A stretch of 64,000 nt of DNA from an uncultured Eisenbergiella sp. (GTDB taxonomy: Bacteria; Bacillota; Clostridia; Lachnospirales; Lachnospiraceae): contig CAJUEL010000020.1 of the NCBI GenBank assembly GCA_910585455.1, positions 10,638 through 74,637 on the forward strand. The letters run 5' to 3'. This document shows positions 24,530 to 34,678 of the stretch, piece by piece (within the stretch, counting starts at the first letter, position 1; every line of letters starts with the position of its first letter). A model generated the notes under the pieces. That model was not told where the DNA came from. It made no database searches and worked only from the letters and a program-made list of their open reading frames with translations. A program made the translations under genes and the position numbers.

Positions 24530-26254
24530 ATGAAAAGACAGAAAGTGACTGCGCTTTTTATGACAGCCGTCATGGCGGCATCATTGCTCGCAGGATGCGG
24601 GGACAGTAATGAGCAGGCATCTGGCGCCGGGCAGAGTGCCGCCGGTGAAGCGGGGAGCGCGGGCGCCGATGAGGGCGGCAAAAAGGAAATCAAGGAATTC
24701 ACCGCATTCTTCGGGGTTCCCGGTTCCGAAATCAATGACGACAATGAAATCCAGCAGATCATCGCCGAGAAAATCGGCGCGAAATGCAAGGAAACCTGGC
24801 TGACAGGGCAGAGCGCGGAGGAAGCGGACGGAACCCTGATCGCGGGCGGCGAATATCCGGATTTCATCGGAAGCTCCGGAAGACTTCTGGATGCGGGGGC
24901 GCTCGTGGCGCTGGACGAGTATCTGGATAACTATCCGAACATCAAAAACTTTTACACCGACGAGGAATGGGATAAGATACGCCAGGAGGACGGTCATATT
25001 TACTGGATTCCGCAGTTTGGGAATATCTGGGAAAAGGATATGACGACGACGCACAATGACGAAGCCTTCTGGATTCAGACCCGTGTGCTCAAATGGGCGG
25101 GATATCCGGAAATCAAGACGATGGATCAGTACTTCGACCTGTTAGAGCGCTACGTGGCGGAAAATCCCACCATGGAGAACGGCACGCCGAATATTGCTTA
25201 CACAATTTTGTGCGAGGACTGGAGATATTTCTGTCTGGAAAACGCGCCGCAGTTTCTGGACGGTTATCCCAATGACGGCTCCGTGCTGGTGAATCCGGAA
25301 ACCCTGACGGTTGCGGATTACAATACGACGCCGACAGCGAAGCTGTATTTTGGCAAGCTGAATGAGGAATTCAAGAAAGGGATCGTGGATCCGGAATCCT
25401 TCACGCAGACCTATGACGAATATATTGCGAAGCTTTCCACAGGCCGTGTGCTTGGTATGATCGATCAGTGGTGGGATTTCGCGTACAGCGTAAATGACTC
25501 CATCAAGGTACAGGGGCTGGAAGACGAGGGCTGTAACTACGTTCCCCTTCCCCTCACCATCAGCGAGGATGTGAAAAACCAGTGGAGAGCCACTTCACCG
25601 GACGGCACCTTAAACGCGACGGGCGGCGTTGCCGTTTCCGTGAGCTGTAAGGATGTGGAGGGCGCGCTGCAGTTCATCGATGATCTGTTAAGCCCTGAAA
25701 TCCGCAGGCTCCGTGCATGGGGCGTGGAGGGCGTCGATTATGAGGTGGGCGAGGACGGTCTGTTCTACCGGACGGATGAAATGAGAATGAAGGTTGCAGA
25801 TACCGCCTACAAGGCTTCTCATCTGTGTTCCTACTCCTATTTCCCGCAGTATGGCGGTCTGGACGCGGACGGAATCAATGCGGCATCCCCGGGCGAGCAG
25901 CCGAAGGAATTTCTGGACAGCCTGCCCGTAAACGTGCAGGAATGTCTGCAGGCATACGGATGCTCCACCTATATCGACATGGTGGGCACAAACGACGAGC
26001 CGGGTCCCTGGTATCCGATGTATTCCTACTCCAATAACATGACCACCGCGACGCCCGGCGGAACCGCATGGATCAAGATGGGCGAGATCAAGCATGAATG
26101 GCTGCCCAAGGTCGTCATGGCGGAGGATTTTGAAAAAGGCTGGGACGAGTACATGGATGTATATGCGGCCTGCAAGCCGGAGGATTTCCTGGCTGAGATG
26201 CAGGAAGAGCTTGACCGCAGAATCCAGCTTGCGGAGGATTCAAAAGCCGAATAA
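24530..26254 (+). CDS. Extracellular sugar-binding lipoprotein of an ABC importer
   Basis: 574 residues. The signal peptide ends in a clear lipobox, AASLLAGC (Cys at about residue 23), then a Ser/Gly/Ala-rich linker. The mature part is a family-1 type solute-binding protein of the LplA/YtcQ size class, for example AEKIGAKCKETWLTGQSAEE and QFGNIWEKDMTTTHNDEAFW. It captures oligosaccharides at the cell surface for the two permeases that follow. No ATPase gene is nearby; such systems often share an MsmX-type ATPase. AAGGAGG precedes the start. A strong cruciform follows the stop. Confidence 0.93.
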   Translation: MKRQKVTALFMTAVMAASLLAGCGDSNEQASGAGQSAAGEAGSAGADEGGKKEIKEFTAFFGVPGSEINDDNEIQQIIAEKIGAKCKETWLTGQSAEEADGTLIAGGEYPDFIGSSGRLLDAGALVALDEYLDNYPNIKNFYTDEEWDKIRQEDGHIYWIPQFGNIWEKDMTTTHNDEAFWIQTRVLKWAGYPEIKTMDQYFDLLERYVAENPTMENGTPNIAYTILCEDWRYFCLENAPQFLDGYPNDGSVLVNPETLTVADYNTTPTAKLYFGKLNEEFKKGIVDPESFTQTYDEYIAKLSTGRVLGMIDQWWDFAYSVNDSIKVQGLEDEGCNYVPLPLTISEDVKNQWRATSPDGTLNATGGVAVSVSCKDVEGALQFIDDLLSPEIRRLRAWGVEGVDYEVGEDGLFYRTDEMRMKVADTAYKASHLCSYSYFPQYGGLDADGINAASPGEQPKEFLDSLPVNVQECLQAYGCSTYIDMVGTNDEPGPWYPMYSYSNNMTTATPGGTAWIKMGEIKHEWLPKVVMAEDFEKGWDEYMDVYAACKPEDFLAEMQEELDRRIQLAEDSKAE

Positions 26255-26280
26255 ACCAAGAGGAAAGGGTGTCAGATACA

Positions 26281-26366
26281 GCATTGTGAAAAAACGTCGC
26301 GATTCAGACCTGTCTGAATCGCGGCAAAAAGCCGGATATTGATGGAGAGGGCTGTTTTCACAATGC
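26281..26366 (+). other. Nested stem-loops between binding protein and permease genes
   Basis: The outer stem is GCATTGTGAAAA (26281-26292) with TTTTCACAATGC (26355-26366). Inside it, CGCGATTCAGAC (26298-26309) and GTCTGAATCGCG (26312-26323) form a 12-bp stem. There is no T tract. Such structures after binding-protein genes often protect the upstream mRNA, giving more binding protein than permease. Confidence 0.75.
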
Positions 26367-26393
26367 TGTTTCGGTCACAGATGGGAGCAGGGA

Positions 26394-27338
26394 ATGGGGA
26401 AGACAAAACAAAAAGAAAATAACCAAAGAACAGAGATTACATGGAAAGAAATCAAACGTCAGAAGGTGTTACTGTTCTGGGCGGCGATCTTTGTGGTCTA
26501 TGGCTTTATTTTCTGTTATGTGCCGTTGGCAGGCTGGCTGATGGCGTTCCAGAATTATAAGCCGCAGCTGGGACTTTTGCACTCGGAGTTTGTGGGGCTT
26601 GCAAAATTCAGGCAGCTGTTCGAGGATGCCGCGTTTCTCCGGGTAATCCGCAACACGCTGGCGATGGGCGTTATCAATCTTGCGGCTACCTTTGTGATGG
26701 CGATCGTATTTGCGATTCTGCTCAATGAGGTGCGCTCCAAATGGGGAAAAAAGTCGGTGCAGACCATATCCTATCTGCCGCACTTTTTATCCTGGATCAT
26801 CGTGACAGGAATTTTGCACGATGCGCTTTCTTCCAGCGGTATCATCAATGAGCTGTTGCTGAAATCCGGCATTTTGCAGCAGCCGCTGAACTTTTTTGCC
26901 CATCCGAAATATTTCTGGTGGATCGTTGCCTTTGCCAATGTCTGGAAGGAAACCGGATGGAACGCGATCATCTATCTGTCTGCCATCACCTCCATAGACC
27001 CCTGTCTGTATGAGGCGGCGGCGATCGACGGGGCAGGCAGATGGGCGAAGATCCGGCATATCACGATGCCGGGCATCAAGCCGACGATCATGATTTTGCT
27101 TCTGATGAATGTGGGCAATGTATTGAACGCCGGATTTGAGGTGCAGTACCTTTTGGGGAACGGCCTTGTCAAGAGCGTATCGGAAACCATCGATATTTAT
27201 GTGCTGAAATGGGGCATAAGCCAGAATGACTATGCGATCGGTACTGCTGCCGGTATTTTTAAGAGTGCGGTGAGCATTGCCCTGATTGTGATTGCCAACC
27301 AGCTGGCAAAGCGTGCCGGTGAAGAGCGGCTGTTTTAA
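26394..27338 (+). CDS. ABC sugar importer permease (LplB-like)
   Basis: 314 residues with six predicted membrane helices and the EAA loop YEAAAIDGAGRWAKIRHITM, which docks the ATPase. The N-terminus is basic and cytosolic. It pairs with the next permease and the lipoprotein at 24530 as a carbohydrate-uptake type 1 importer. Sequence such as VVYGFIFCYVPLAGWLMAFQ is typical of LplB/YtcP partners found in Lachnospiraceae. Confidence 0.94.
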   Translation: MGKTKQKENNQRTEITWKEIKRQKVLLFWAAIFVVYGFIFCYVPLAGWLMAFQNYKPQLGLLHSEFVGLAKFRQLFEDAAFLRVIRNTLAMGVINLAATFVMAIVFAILLNEVRSKWGKKSVQTISYLPHFLSWIIVTGILHDALSSSGIINELLLKSGILQQPLNFFAHPKYFWWIVAFANVWKETGWNAIIYLSAITSIDPCLYEAAAIDGAGRWAKIRHITMPGIKPTIMILLLMNVGNVLNAGFEVQYLLGNGLVKSVSETIDIYVLKWGISQNDYAIGTAAGIFKSAVSIALIVIANQLAKRAGEERLF

Positions 27339-27362
27339 AGAGCGGAAGGGATGGGGAATAAC

Positions 27363-28286
27363 ATGAAGAGAGAAAAGGAAATTGCGGTAAAACCCAAAAA
27401 ATATAAAAGGTCTGCTCCGGATATCGCTTTCACGACACTGAACACAATATTTATGGTTTGTTTTGTGATCATCACCCTCTATCCGGTGCTGAACACGCTG
27501 GCGATCTCCTTAAATGACGGAACGGACGCGCTGCGGGGCGGCATTTATCTGTGGCCGCGCAAATTCACGCTGAAAAATTATGAGACGGTTCTTGCGAAGG
27601 ATAATCTGATCACAGGAGCGTATATTTCCGTGGCGAGGACCACGCTGGGGACGCTGACCGCGCTGGTTACCAATGCGCTGCTCGCCTTTATCGTGAGCCG
27701 GAAGCGGTTTTTGTTCAAAAGCCAGCTTTCCCTGTTCTGGGTCATCACGATGTATGTGAACGGCGGTATGATTCCGGTATTTTTGCTCTATAAAAATCTG
27801 CATCTGACCAATACCTTCTGGGTATACATCATTCCGGGCATGCTAAGCGCCTTCAATATGCTGGTTATGCGTACCTATATGCAGGGAATTCCGGACAGCC
27901 TGGAGGAATCCGCACAGTTGGACGGCGCAGGCTATATGACGATATTCGTAAAAATCATATCCCCGCTGTGCAAGCCGGTCTATGCGACGGTGGCGCTGTT
28001 TGTGGCGGTAGGACAGTGGAACTCCTGGTTTGACGCCATGCTGTATAACCGCATGCGGAGCGAATACACGACACTGCAGTATGAGCTGATGAAGCTTTTG
28101 TCCTCTGTAACCAATCAGGGGGCAACCGCGGATACGATGAAAAACGCGTCCGCGGCGGGGGCTGTCACGCCGACCTCCGTGCGTGCGGCGGCGACGATCA
28201 TAACGATGCTGCCGATCGTCTGCCTGTATCCGTTCCTGCAAAGATATTTTATCGCCGGCCTTACAATCGGCGGTGTAAAAGAATAA
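27363..28286 (+). CDS. ABC sugar importer permease (YtcP-like)
   Basis: About 307 residues and six membrane helices. The EAA loop reads LEESAQLDGAGYMTIFVKII. The C-terminus QRYFIAGLTIGGVKE is a hallmark of this subfamily. An in-frame ATG at 27351 adds four residues but has its ribosome site touching the codon, so 27363 is preferred. It is the last gene of the importer operon, and a terminator follows at 28335-28366. Confidence 0.93.
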   Translation: MKREKEIAVKPKKYKRSAPDIAFTTLNTIFMVCFVIITLYPVLNTLAISLNDGTDALRGGIYLWPRKFTLKNYETVLAKDNLITGAYISVARTTLGTLTALVTNALLAFIVSRKRFLFKSQLSLFWVITMYVNGGMIPVFLLYKNLHLTNTFWVYIIPGMLSAFNMLVMRTYMQGIPDSLEESAQLDGAGYMTIFVKIISPLCKPVYATVALFVAVGQWNSWFDAMLYNRMRSEYTTLQYELMKLLSSVTNQGATADTMKNASAAGAVTPTSVRAAATIITMLPIVCLYPFLQRYFIAGLTIGGVKE

Positions 28287-28334
28287 ATCGTTGCGGTTTT
28301 CTCCGCGACCGGCAACAAGCAATCCGGTATATGA

Positions 28335-28366
28335 AAAGCCTGCCCTGATTTTGAGGGCGGGCTTTT
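28335..28366 (+). terminator. Rho-independent terminator of the importer operon
   Basis: AAAGCCTGCCCT (28335-28346) pairs with AGGGCGGGCTTT (28354-28365) with one G-T pair and runs into TTTTA. Confidence 0.85.
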
Positions 28367-28416
28367 ATTCCCGCCGGGCAACGGGAAGGCAGCGTCTGCG
28401 TGCAGGGGAACAAGCC

Positions 28417-28445
28417 TTTACATGAAAAAAATAAATATATATAAT
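28417..28445 (+). promoter_or_regulatory. Strong promoter of the GH2 gene
   Basis: TTTACA (28417-28422), exactly 17 bases, then TATAAT (28440-28445), 25 bp before the GH2 start with AGGAGGAGG between. This is the best vegetative promoter seen inside the glycan locus. Confidence 0.8.
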
Positions 28446-28470
28446 AAAAGATAGTCAGGAGGAGGATAAC

Positions 28471-30918
28471 ATGGACGCAATGATGCAAAACCGGTCTGGC
28501 AGGCTGTTGAACAATAATTGGAAATTTATGTACGGGGATGTGGAAGGCGCCATGTCTGAGGAATACGACGACTCGGACTGGTATGATATTGGCCTGCCTC
28601 ATTCCTTTGGGATCCCTTATTTTATGGAAAATGAATTTTATGTGGGGTATGGCTGCTACCGCAGGCATCTGACTGTGGAAAGCGATTGGACAGGCAAGTG
28701 CATTTCCCTGGAATTCCAGGGTGTGTTCCAGGTGGCGGAAATCTATGTGAATGGACAGCCCGCAGGCGTTCACAGGGGCGGGTACACCGCTTTTGAAATT
28801 CCGGTCACAGAATATTTGCGGGAAGGGGATAATCTTTTGTTTGTGCGCGTGAATAATCTCTGGGACGGGACGATCGCGCCCCGGGCGGGGGAGCATGTAT
28901 TTAACGGAGGAATTTACCGGGATGTGAGCCTGACCGTCACAAGTCCTGTACATGTGGCGTGGTATGGGACGGCGGTGGAAACATGCAACGTATCGGCTGA
29001 GTCTGCGGATATCAGGCTGCGGACGGAGGTCGTAAACGCATGCGGACGTGACGTGGAGGTATGCCTGGTTTCCTGCCTGACGTTTGAAGGGGAGGAGATA
29101 TTCCGGATGTCTTCCAACGGGCAGGCGGCGGATGGGAATTGTGTTGTGCTTACACAGGAGGAGACCCTGCGGCAGCCGAAGCTTTGGCATCCGGATACGC
29201 CAGGGCTGTACCGTTTCCGGAGCCTTTTATATGCGGAGGGCAGGCTTTGCGACGAATATGAGACGGAATTTGGCGTCAGGCAGATTGCGTTTACCGCCGA
29301 CAGGGGATTTTTCCTGAATGGGGAACATTATGCGATCCACGGCGCGAATGTCCATCAGGATCATGCCGGATGGTCGGACGCGGTCACGCATGCCGGAATT
29401 GAACGGGATATCAGGATGATCAGGGAATGTGGCATGAATTTTATCCGGGGTTCCCATTACCCGCATCATACTTATTTCGCAACAATGTGCGACAGGCTGG
29501 GAATTCTGTTCTGGTCGGAGAACTGCTTCTGGGGAACGGGCGGGCCGAAGGAGGACGGCTACTGGACGGCCAGCGCATATCCGGTCAGGGAAGAGGACGA
29601 GGAAGCGTTTGAGGAAAGCTGCCTGAGAACTCTGGAGGAGATGATACGGACAAACCGAAACCATCCCAGCATCATCGTGTGGAGCATGTGCAATGAGCCG
29701 TTTTTTTCGGATATCCGGGTGACTCAAAAGGCGAAGGCGCTCATCAGGAAGCTGGTTGCGCGGGCGCATGAGCTGGATGCGTCCAGACCCGCTGCCGTGG
29801 GCGGTGTGCAAAGAGGAGGATTTGACAGGCTTGGCGATTTGGCAGGCTATAACGGAGATGGGGCGGCCATATTTGTGGATCCCGGGATCCCGAATTTCGT
29901 GTCAGAGTACGGGAGTGCGGCAGAGGACAGGCCGGGTGCGTTTGCGGGGAGGTATCAGGATGGCGTGGAGACGGATTATCCGTGGCGGTCCGGGAAGTCT
30001 TTGTGGTGTGCATTCCATCACGGCAGCATATTGGGAGACATGGGGCACATGGGCTTTATTGATTATTATCGCCTTCCATTGGATGCCTGGTATTGGTACA
30101 GGCAGGAGCTTTTGGGGATCGAGGCGCCAAAGAAGCCAGGCGATGGAGCACCTGCCCGGCTTGCCCTGGCTTCCGACAGGGATACCATCAGCAGTGATGG
30201 TACACAGGACGCGCATATCAGGGTGATGGTGGAGGACGCACAGGGGAACCGGGTTATGGCATCACCGGATATCCTTTTGGAGGTGGTATCCGGCGGGGGG
30301 ATATTCCCTACGGGCAGGCATTTTTGCCTGTCTCAGAAGAAGGGGAACCTGGCGGAAGGGCTGGGAGCGATAGAGCTTCGGTCTTATTATGCCGGGGATG
30401 TGGTGGTCAGGGCATCCTCTAAAGGCCTTGCTCCTGCAGAGCTGACGCTCCATGTGACAGGACGGGAGATCTGGAAAAATCAGGAATTACGCCTGCCGCA
30501 GCCGCCGCCTTATGTGACGGGAATGCCTAAGAGGGATGTCCTGTATGATATCGGAATAAACAGGCCCGTATTTTGCAGCAGTGCCTCGGCCGGACATCCT
30601 GCCAGGAACGTGGTGGATACAGATCATAAAAGCTTCTGGAAAGCGGACCGTGAGTCCGACGGGGAGTGGATTCTGGTGGATCTGGAGGGCACGAAGGAGA
30701 TTCGGGAAATTTGCGTGGTGTTTCGGGAGGTGGTCCGTGAGAGTTACGAGATTGCTCTGTCAGATGACCGCAGGGACTATCGGACTATTTACATTTCCGG
30801 CAGGGAGGACTATAATTCTTTTATCACGGTGCCGTTGGAACAGGAAAAGGCGCGGTATATCCGGATTCGTTTCCCCGGTAAAAATGAAGCGGTTGTAAGA
30901 GTGGTGGTAAACGCATAG
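28471..30918 (+). CDS. GH2 glycosidase (beta-galactosidase-like) with C-terminal CBM32-like domain
   Basis: 815 residues. It has a sugar-binding jelly roll (about 10-160), an Ig-like domain, then a TIM barrel with GANVHQDHAGW, acid/base Glu409 in VWSMCNEPF and nucleophile Glu479 in FVSEYGS. A further Ig-like domain (about 570-665) and an F5/8 type C or CBM32-like domain (about 690-815, ARNVVDTDHKSFWKADRESD) follow. There is no signal peptide. The sugar specificity within GH2 (galactose, arabinose or another) cannot be read. It is the first gene after a strong promoter, and GH95 follows. Confidence 0.9.
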   Translation: MDAMMQNRSGRLLNNNWKFMYGDVEGAMSEEYDDSDWYDIGLPHSFGIPYFMENEFYVGYGCYRRHLTVESDWTGKCISLEFQGVFQVAEIYVNGQPAGVHRGGYTAFEIPVTEYLREGDNLLFVRVNNLWDGTIAPRAGEHVFNGGIYRDVSLTVTSPVHVAWYGTAVETCNVSAESADIRLRTEVVNACGRDVEVCLVSCLTFEGEEIFRMSSNGQAADGNCVVLTQEETLRQPKLWHPDTPGLYRFRSLLYAEGRLCDEYETEFGVRQIAFTADRGFFLNGEHYAIHGANVHQDHAGWSDAVTHAGIERDIRMIRECGMNFIRGSHYPHHTYFATMCDRLGILFWSENCFWGTGGPKEDGYWTASAYPVREEDEEAFEESCLRTLEEMIRTNRNHPSIIVWSMCNEPFFSDIRVTQKAKALIRKLVARAHELDASRPAAVGGVQRGGFDRLGDLAGYNGDGAAIFVDPGIPNFVSEYGSAAEDRPGAFAGRYQDGVETDYPWRSGKSLWCAFHHGSILGDMGHMGFIDYYRLPLDAWYWYRQELLGIEAPKKPGDGAPARLALASDRDTISSDGTQDAHIRVMVEDAQGNRVMASPDILLEVVSGGGIFPTGRHFCLSQKKGNLAEGLGAIELRSYYAGDVVVRASSKGLAPAELTLHVTGREIWKNQELRLPQPPPYVTGMPKRDVLYDIGINRPVFCSSASAGHPARNVVDTDHKSFWKADRESDGEWILVDLEGTKEIREICVVFREVVRESYEIALSDDRRDYRTIYISGREDYNSFITVPLEQEKARYIRIRFPGKNEAVVRVVVNA

Positions 30919-31006
30919 GAGGGGCTGTGACAGGGAGGTATGAAGGATTTCATCGGGAAATGCCTCCGGAAAGGATAGAAGGAGGCAGAAAGGGGAGAAA
31001 CGGAAA

Positions 31007-33223
31007 ATGAGCAGAATTTTCAGTACGAAAGCGGCGGCGGGGTGGGAAGAAGCATACCCAATAGGCAACGGAAGGCTTGGGGCCATGATTTTTGGCCAGA
31101 CAGGAAGGGAAAGAATCCAGTTGAATGAGGACAGCATATGGTATGGCGCTCCGGTGGACAGAGTGAATCCGGATGCGCTCCGGGAACTGTCCGGAATACG
31201 GAAACTGATTCTGGAAGGAAGAATTCCGGAAGCGGAAAAGAAGATGGGCTATGCCATGTCTGGAATCCCCCAAAGTCAGCGTCCCTATCAGACTGCGGGA
31301 GATGTGTGGATTCAGTGGGAGGATGGCATATCGGAAGAAGCATGTTACGGGCGGGAGTTGAATCTTGATGAGGGAATTGTTTTTTGCACCTGTGAGGGGG
31401 AAAAAGGAGCGGTACACAGGGAATATCTGGCATCTGCGCCTGATCAGGTTATTGCGGTGCATAGTGTGTCAGATAAGCAGCCGCTGTCTTTGTCGCTGCT
31501 GTTATCGCGCGGTAAATATTACGATACGGTAAAACGGTGCAAAAATGAGGCTGTCATCTTAATGGGTAACTGCGGAGAGGGCGGCATCCGCTTTGCCATT
31601 GCGGCAAGGATTACCACATCTGGTGGATATGTGAAAGTGGAAGGCGAGCATCTGCTTGTGGAAGGCGCAAAGGAGATTACCTTGTACCTTGCGATAGAAA
31701 CCACGTATTACCGGGGGGAGGATTATGCGAAAACGGCAATAGAGCGGGTGAATCTGGCAGCCCAAAAAGGGTATGAGAGAATCCGGCGGGAGCATGTTGT
31801 AGATTACCGCGCGCTTTTTGGGAGAGTGAAGCTGCAGCTTGGCGGGAGCGAAGAAAAAGAGGAACTACTGCGGTATACGGAAACTTATTTTGATTTCGGC
31901 AGGTATCTGATGATTTCCGGCAGCAGGCCCGGGACACTTCCGGCGAACCTGCAGGGAATCTGGAATGACAGCATGGAGCCCTGCTGGGACTCCAAATATA
32001 CCATTAATATTAATATGGAAATGAATTACTGGCCTGCAGAGATTTGTAATTTATCCGAATGCCATTTGCCTTTGTTTGCACATTTGAAACGGATGCATGC
32101 ACGGGGGAAAGAGGTTGCGGAAAAAATGTATGGCTGCCGGGGATTTGTGGCGCATCACAATACGGATATCTGGGCAGACTGTGCGCCACAGGATATTTGC
32201 ATTACGTCAACCTTTTGGGTGATGGGGGCGGCATGGCTGTGTACCCATATCAGGACACATTATGAGTATACGGGTGATAAAAAATTCCTGAGAGAAATGT
32301 ATCCGGTGTTGAAGGACGCCGCTGTTTTCTTCCATGATTATCTGATCTGGGATGGAAAGCATCTGGTGACCTGCCCATCAGTTTCCCCGGAAAATACATA
32401 TATATTACCAGATGGCGTTAAGGGGCATGTCTGTGCGGGAACAGCCATGGACAGCCAGATTTTGAAGGATTTACTGGAGGCTTATGAGGAAGCTTCGCAA
32501 ATTCTGGGCATCAGTGATGCGGATGTGGAAAAGAACAGGGAAATCATTCAAAAACTGCCGGGTATCCGAATTGGAAAACATGGGCAGATTATGGAGTGGC
32601 TTGAGGATTATGAAGAGGAAGAGCCGGGACACAGGCATATATCACAGCTTTACGCCCTGCATCCCTCCCATCAGATTACATGTGACGGGACGCCAAAGCT
32701 GGCGGAAGCGGCGGAGCGGACTCTGGAGCGCAGGCTCCATTTCGGAGGAGGGCATACCGGCTGGAGCTGTGCATGGATCATAAATCTGTATGCAAGGCTT
32801 GGAAGAGGAGATGCAGCCTGGAATAACCTGAAAAAGCTGTTCGAAAAGTCCACATATCCCAATATGATGGATACGCACCCTCTGCCCTGGGGGTCTGTAT
32901 TTCAGATTGACGGTAACTTTGGGGCGACAGCCGGCATTGTGGAGATGTTGCTGCAGAGCAACCGGGAACGGACGATTTTGCTGCCGGCTCTTCCGGCAGA
33001 GTGGGAGAGGGGGAGCGTGTCCGGGCTTGTTATGTCTGGGGGCGCATTGGTTTCAATCAGCTGGCAGGAAGGCATCCTCGTGTCCTGCGAAGTGCGGGCG
33101 CGTAATGCGTTCAATACCCGTTTCTGCTACGGGAAGCTGGCAGTGGAAATCTTTCTGGAAGAAGGAGAAACATGCAGACTGAGCATGGAAAACGGGACGT
33201 TTCTGGTGCAAAAGAACAGATAA
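31007..33223 (+). CDS. GH95 alpha-L-fucosidase/alpha-L-galactosidase
   Basis: 738 residues. The N-terminal beta domain opens WEEAYPIGNGRLGAMIFGQT, the hallmark of GH95. The (alpha/alpha)6 barrel has WDSKYTININMEMNYWPAEI and FQIDGNFGATAGIVEMLLQS, containing residues of the inverting active site. It removes terminal alpha-1,2-L-fucose or L-galactose. Fucosylated xyloglucan and L-galactose-bearing arabinoxylans are plausible natural targets given the neighbours. There is no signal peptide, so it is cytosolic. The GH43 paralogue follows 30 bp later. Confidence 0.92.
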   Translation: MSRIFSTKAAAGWEEAYPIGNGRLGAMIFGQTGRERIQLNEDSIWYGAPVDRVNPDALRELSGIRKLILEGRIPEAEKKMGYAMSGIPQSQRPYQTAGDVWIQWEDGISEEACYGRELNLDEGIVFCTCEGEKGAVHREYLASAPDQVIAVHSVSDKQPLSLSLLLSRGKYYDTVKRCKNEAVILMGNCGEGGIRFAIAARITTSGGYVKVEGEHLLVEGAKEITLYLAIETTYYRGEDYAKTAIERVNLAAQKGYERIRREHVVDYRALFGRVKLQLGGSEEKEELLRYTETYFDFGRYLMISGSRPGTLPANLQGIWNDSMEPCWDSKYTININMEMNYWPAEICNLSECHLPLFAHLKRMHARGKEVAEKMYGCRGFVAHHNTDIWADCAPQDICITSTFWVMGAAWLCTHIRTHYEYTGDKKFLREMYPVLKDAAVFFHDYLIWDGKHLVTCPSVSPENTYILPDGVKGHVCAGTAMDSQILKDLLEAYEEASQILGISDADVEKNREIIQKLPGIRIGKHGQIMEWLEDYEEEEPGHRHISQLYALHPSHQITCDGTPKLAEAAERTLERRLHFGGGHTGWSCAWIINLYARLGRGDAAWNNLKKLFEKSTYPNMMDTHPLPWGSVFQIDGNFGATAGIVEMLLQSNRERTILLPALPAEWERGSVSGLVMSGGALVSISWQEGILVSCEVRARNAFNTRFCYGKLAVEIFLEEGETCRLSMENGTFLVQKNR

Positions 33224-33253
33224 AAATATGAGTATGAAAGGAAACAGAAAACC

Positions 33254-34678
33254 ATGAAAAAAAGACAGGCATTTAATCCATATCTTCCGTCCTATGAGTT
33301 TGTGCCGGACGGGGAGCCGCATGTGTTCGGCGGGCGCGTTTATGTGTATGGATCACATGATTTCTACAATGGAGACGTATTCTGCATGGGCGATTATGTT
33401 TGCTGGTCGGCAGACGTAAATGACCTTTCGGACTGGAGATATGAGGGCGTTATATACAGAAGGCTGGACGACCCGGAAAACGCGGGTGGGGAAGGCTGCC
33501 TGTATGCTCCGGATGTGACGATGGGACCGGACGGAAGGTACTATTTATATTATGTATTGTCCAATCATCCCTTTGTATCGGTTGCGGTCTGTAATGAGCC
33601 TGCGGGCACTTATACCTTTTACGGGTATGTACATGATAAAAACGGACAGCGGATAGGAGAGCGGGAAGGAGATGAGCCTCAGTTTGACCCGGGCGTGCTG
33701 ACAGAGGGGAACATCACCTGGCTGTATACCGGATTTTGCGGAAAGGGTGATAAAAGCAGACATGGAGCTATGGGAATGGCCCTTGACACTGATATGCTGA
33801 CTGTGAAGGAAGAGCCTGTTTTTGTGCTGCCCGGATGTGAATACAGCAAAGGGACAGGGTTTGAAGGGCATGCGTATTTTGAGGCGGCGTCAATAAGAAA
33901 GAAGGATGACACTTATATTCTGATCTATTCCTCAACCGTGATGCATGAACTGTGCTATGCGTACAGCAAGCATCCGCTTCAGGATTTTCAGTATGGGGGT
34001 GTCCTGGTCAGTAACTGCGATCTGGGAATTGATACCTACAAGCCAGCGGAGGTTCCGGCGGCATACGGTGCGAATAATCATGGGAGCATCACAGAGATTG
34101 GCGGGGAGTGGTATGTCTTTTATCACCGGCATACAAACGGAACCTGGTTTTCCCGTCAGGGCTGTGCGGAAAGGCTGCAGCTGCGCAGTGATGGACTTTT
34201 TGGGCAGGCAGAGCTGACCTCCTGCGGGCTCAATGGCGGTCCACTGGAAGGAAAGGGCTACTATCCTGCTTACATAGCATGCCATCTGTTTACTGACAGG
34301 CCTGCGGTTTATGTGGGTGACAGCTGGCGGCCCGAATATGCGGATGGCTCTTTTCCCAGGATTGTAAAGGAAGGCTGGGACGGCGACCAGAATGAGGGCT
34401 ATATTGCGAATCTGAGGGACAGCGCTACCGCCGGATTTAAGTACTTTGACTTAAAGGGAGTATCAAGGCTTACGTTAATCGTCCGTGGCTATGCATATGG
34501 GAGCATGGAGATCAGAAGCTGTTATAACGGACCGGTGCTTAAGGTTTTGCCATTGCATTACTCGAATATCTGGTCAGAATTTGTGACAGAAATTACATTT
34601 CCGGAAGAGGCAGATACGTTGTACTTTACATACCGGGGGGAGGGAAACGCGAGCCTGAAAGGATTTGCGCTTTCTTAA
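33254..34678 (+). CDS. GH43-family glycosidase, paralogue 2
   Basis: 474 residues, built exactly like the protein at 19566-20963: FNPYLPSYEFVPDGEPHVFG with the base Asp, LYAPDVTMGPDGRYYLYYVL, GHAYFEAASIRKKDDTYILI with the probable acid Glu, and a C-terminal CBM6-like domain (DSATAGFKYFDLKGVSRLTL). The two are separated by importer genes, so they are old dispersed duplicates, not a tandem pair. They may act on different linkages. Cytosolic. Confidence 0.87.
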   Translation: MKKRQAFNPYLPSYEFVPDGEPHVFGGRVYVYGSHDFYNGDVFCMGDYVCWSADVNDLSDWRYEGVIYRRLDDPENAGGEGCLYAPDVTMGPDGRYYLYYVLSNHPFVSVAVCNEPAGTYTFYGYVHDKNGQRIGEREGDEPQFDPGVLTEGNITWLYTGFCGKGDKSRHGAMGMALDTDMLTVKEEPVFVLPGCEYSKGTGFEGHAYFEAASIRKKDDTYILIYSSTVMHELCYAYSKHPLQDFQYGGVLVSNCDLGIDTYKPAEVPAAYGANNHGSITEIGGEWYVFYHRHTNGTWFSRQGCAERLQLRSDGLFGQAELTSCGLNGGPLEGKGYYPAYIACHLFTDRPAVYVGDSWRPEYADGSFPRIVKEGWDGDQNEGYIANLRDSATAGFKYFDLKGVSRLTLIVRGYAYGSMEIRSCYNGPVLKVLPLHYSNIWSEFVTEITFPEEADTLYFTYRGEGNASLKGFALS

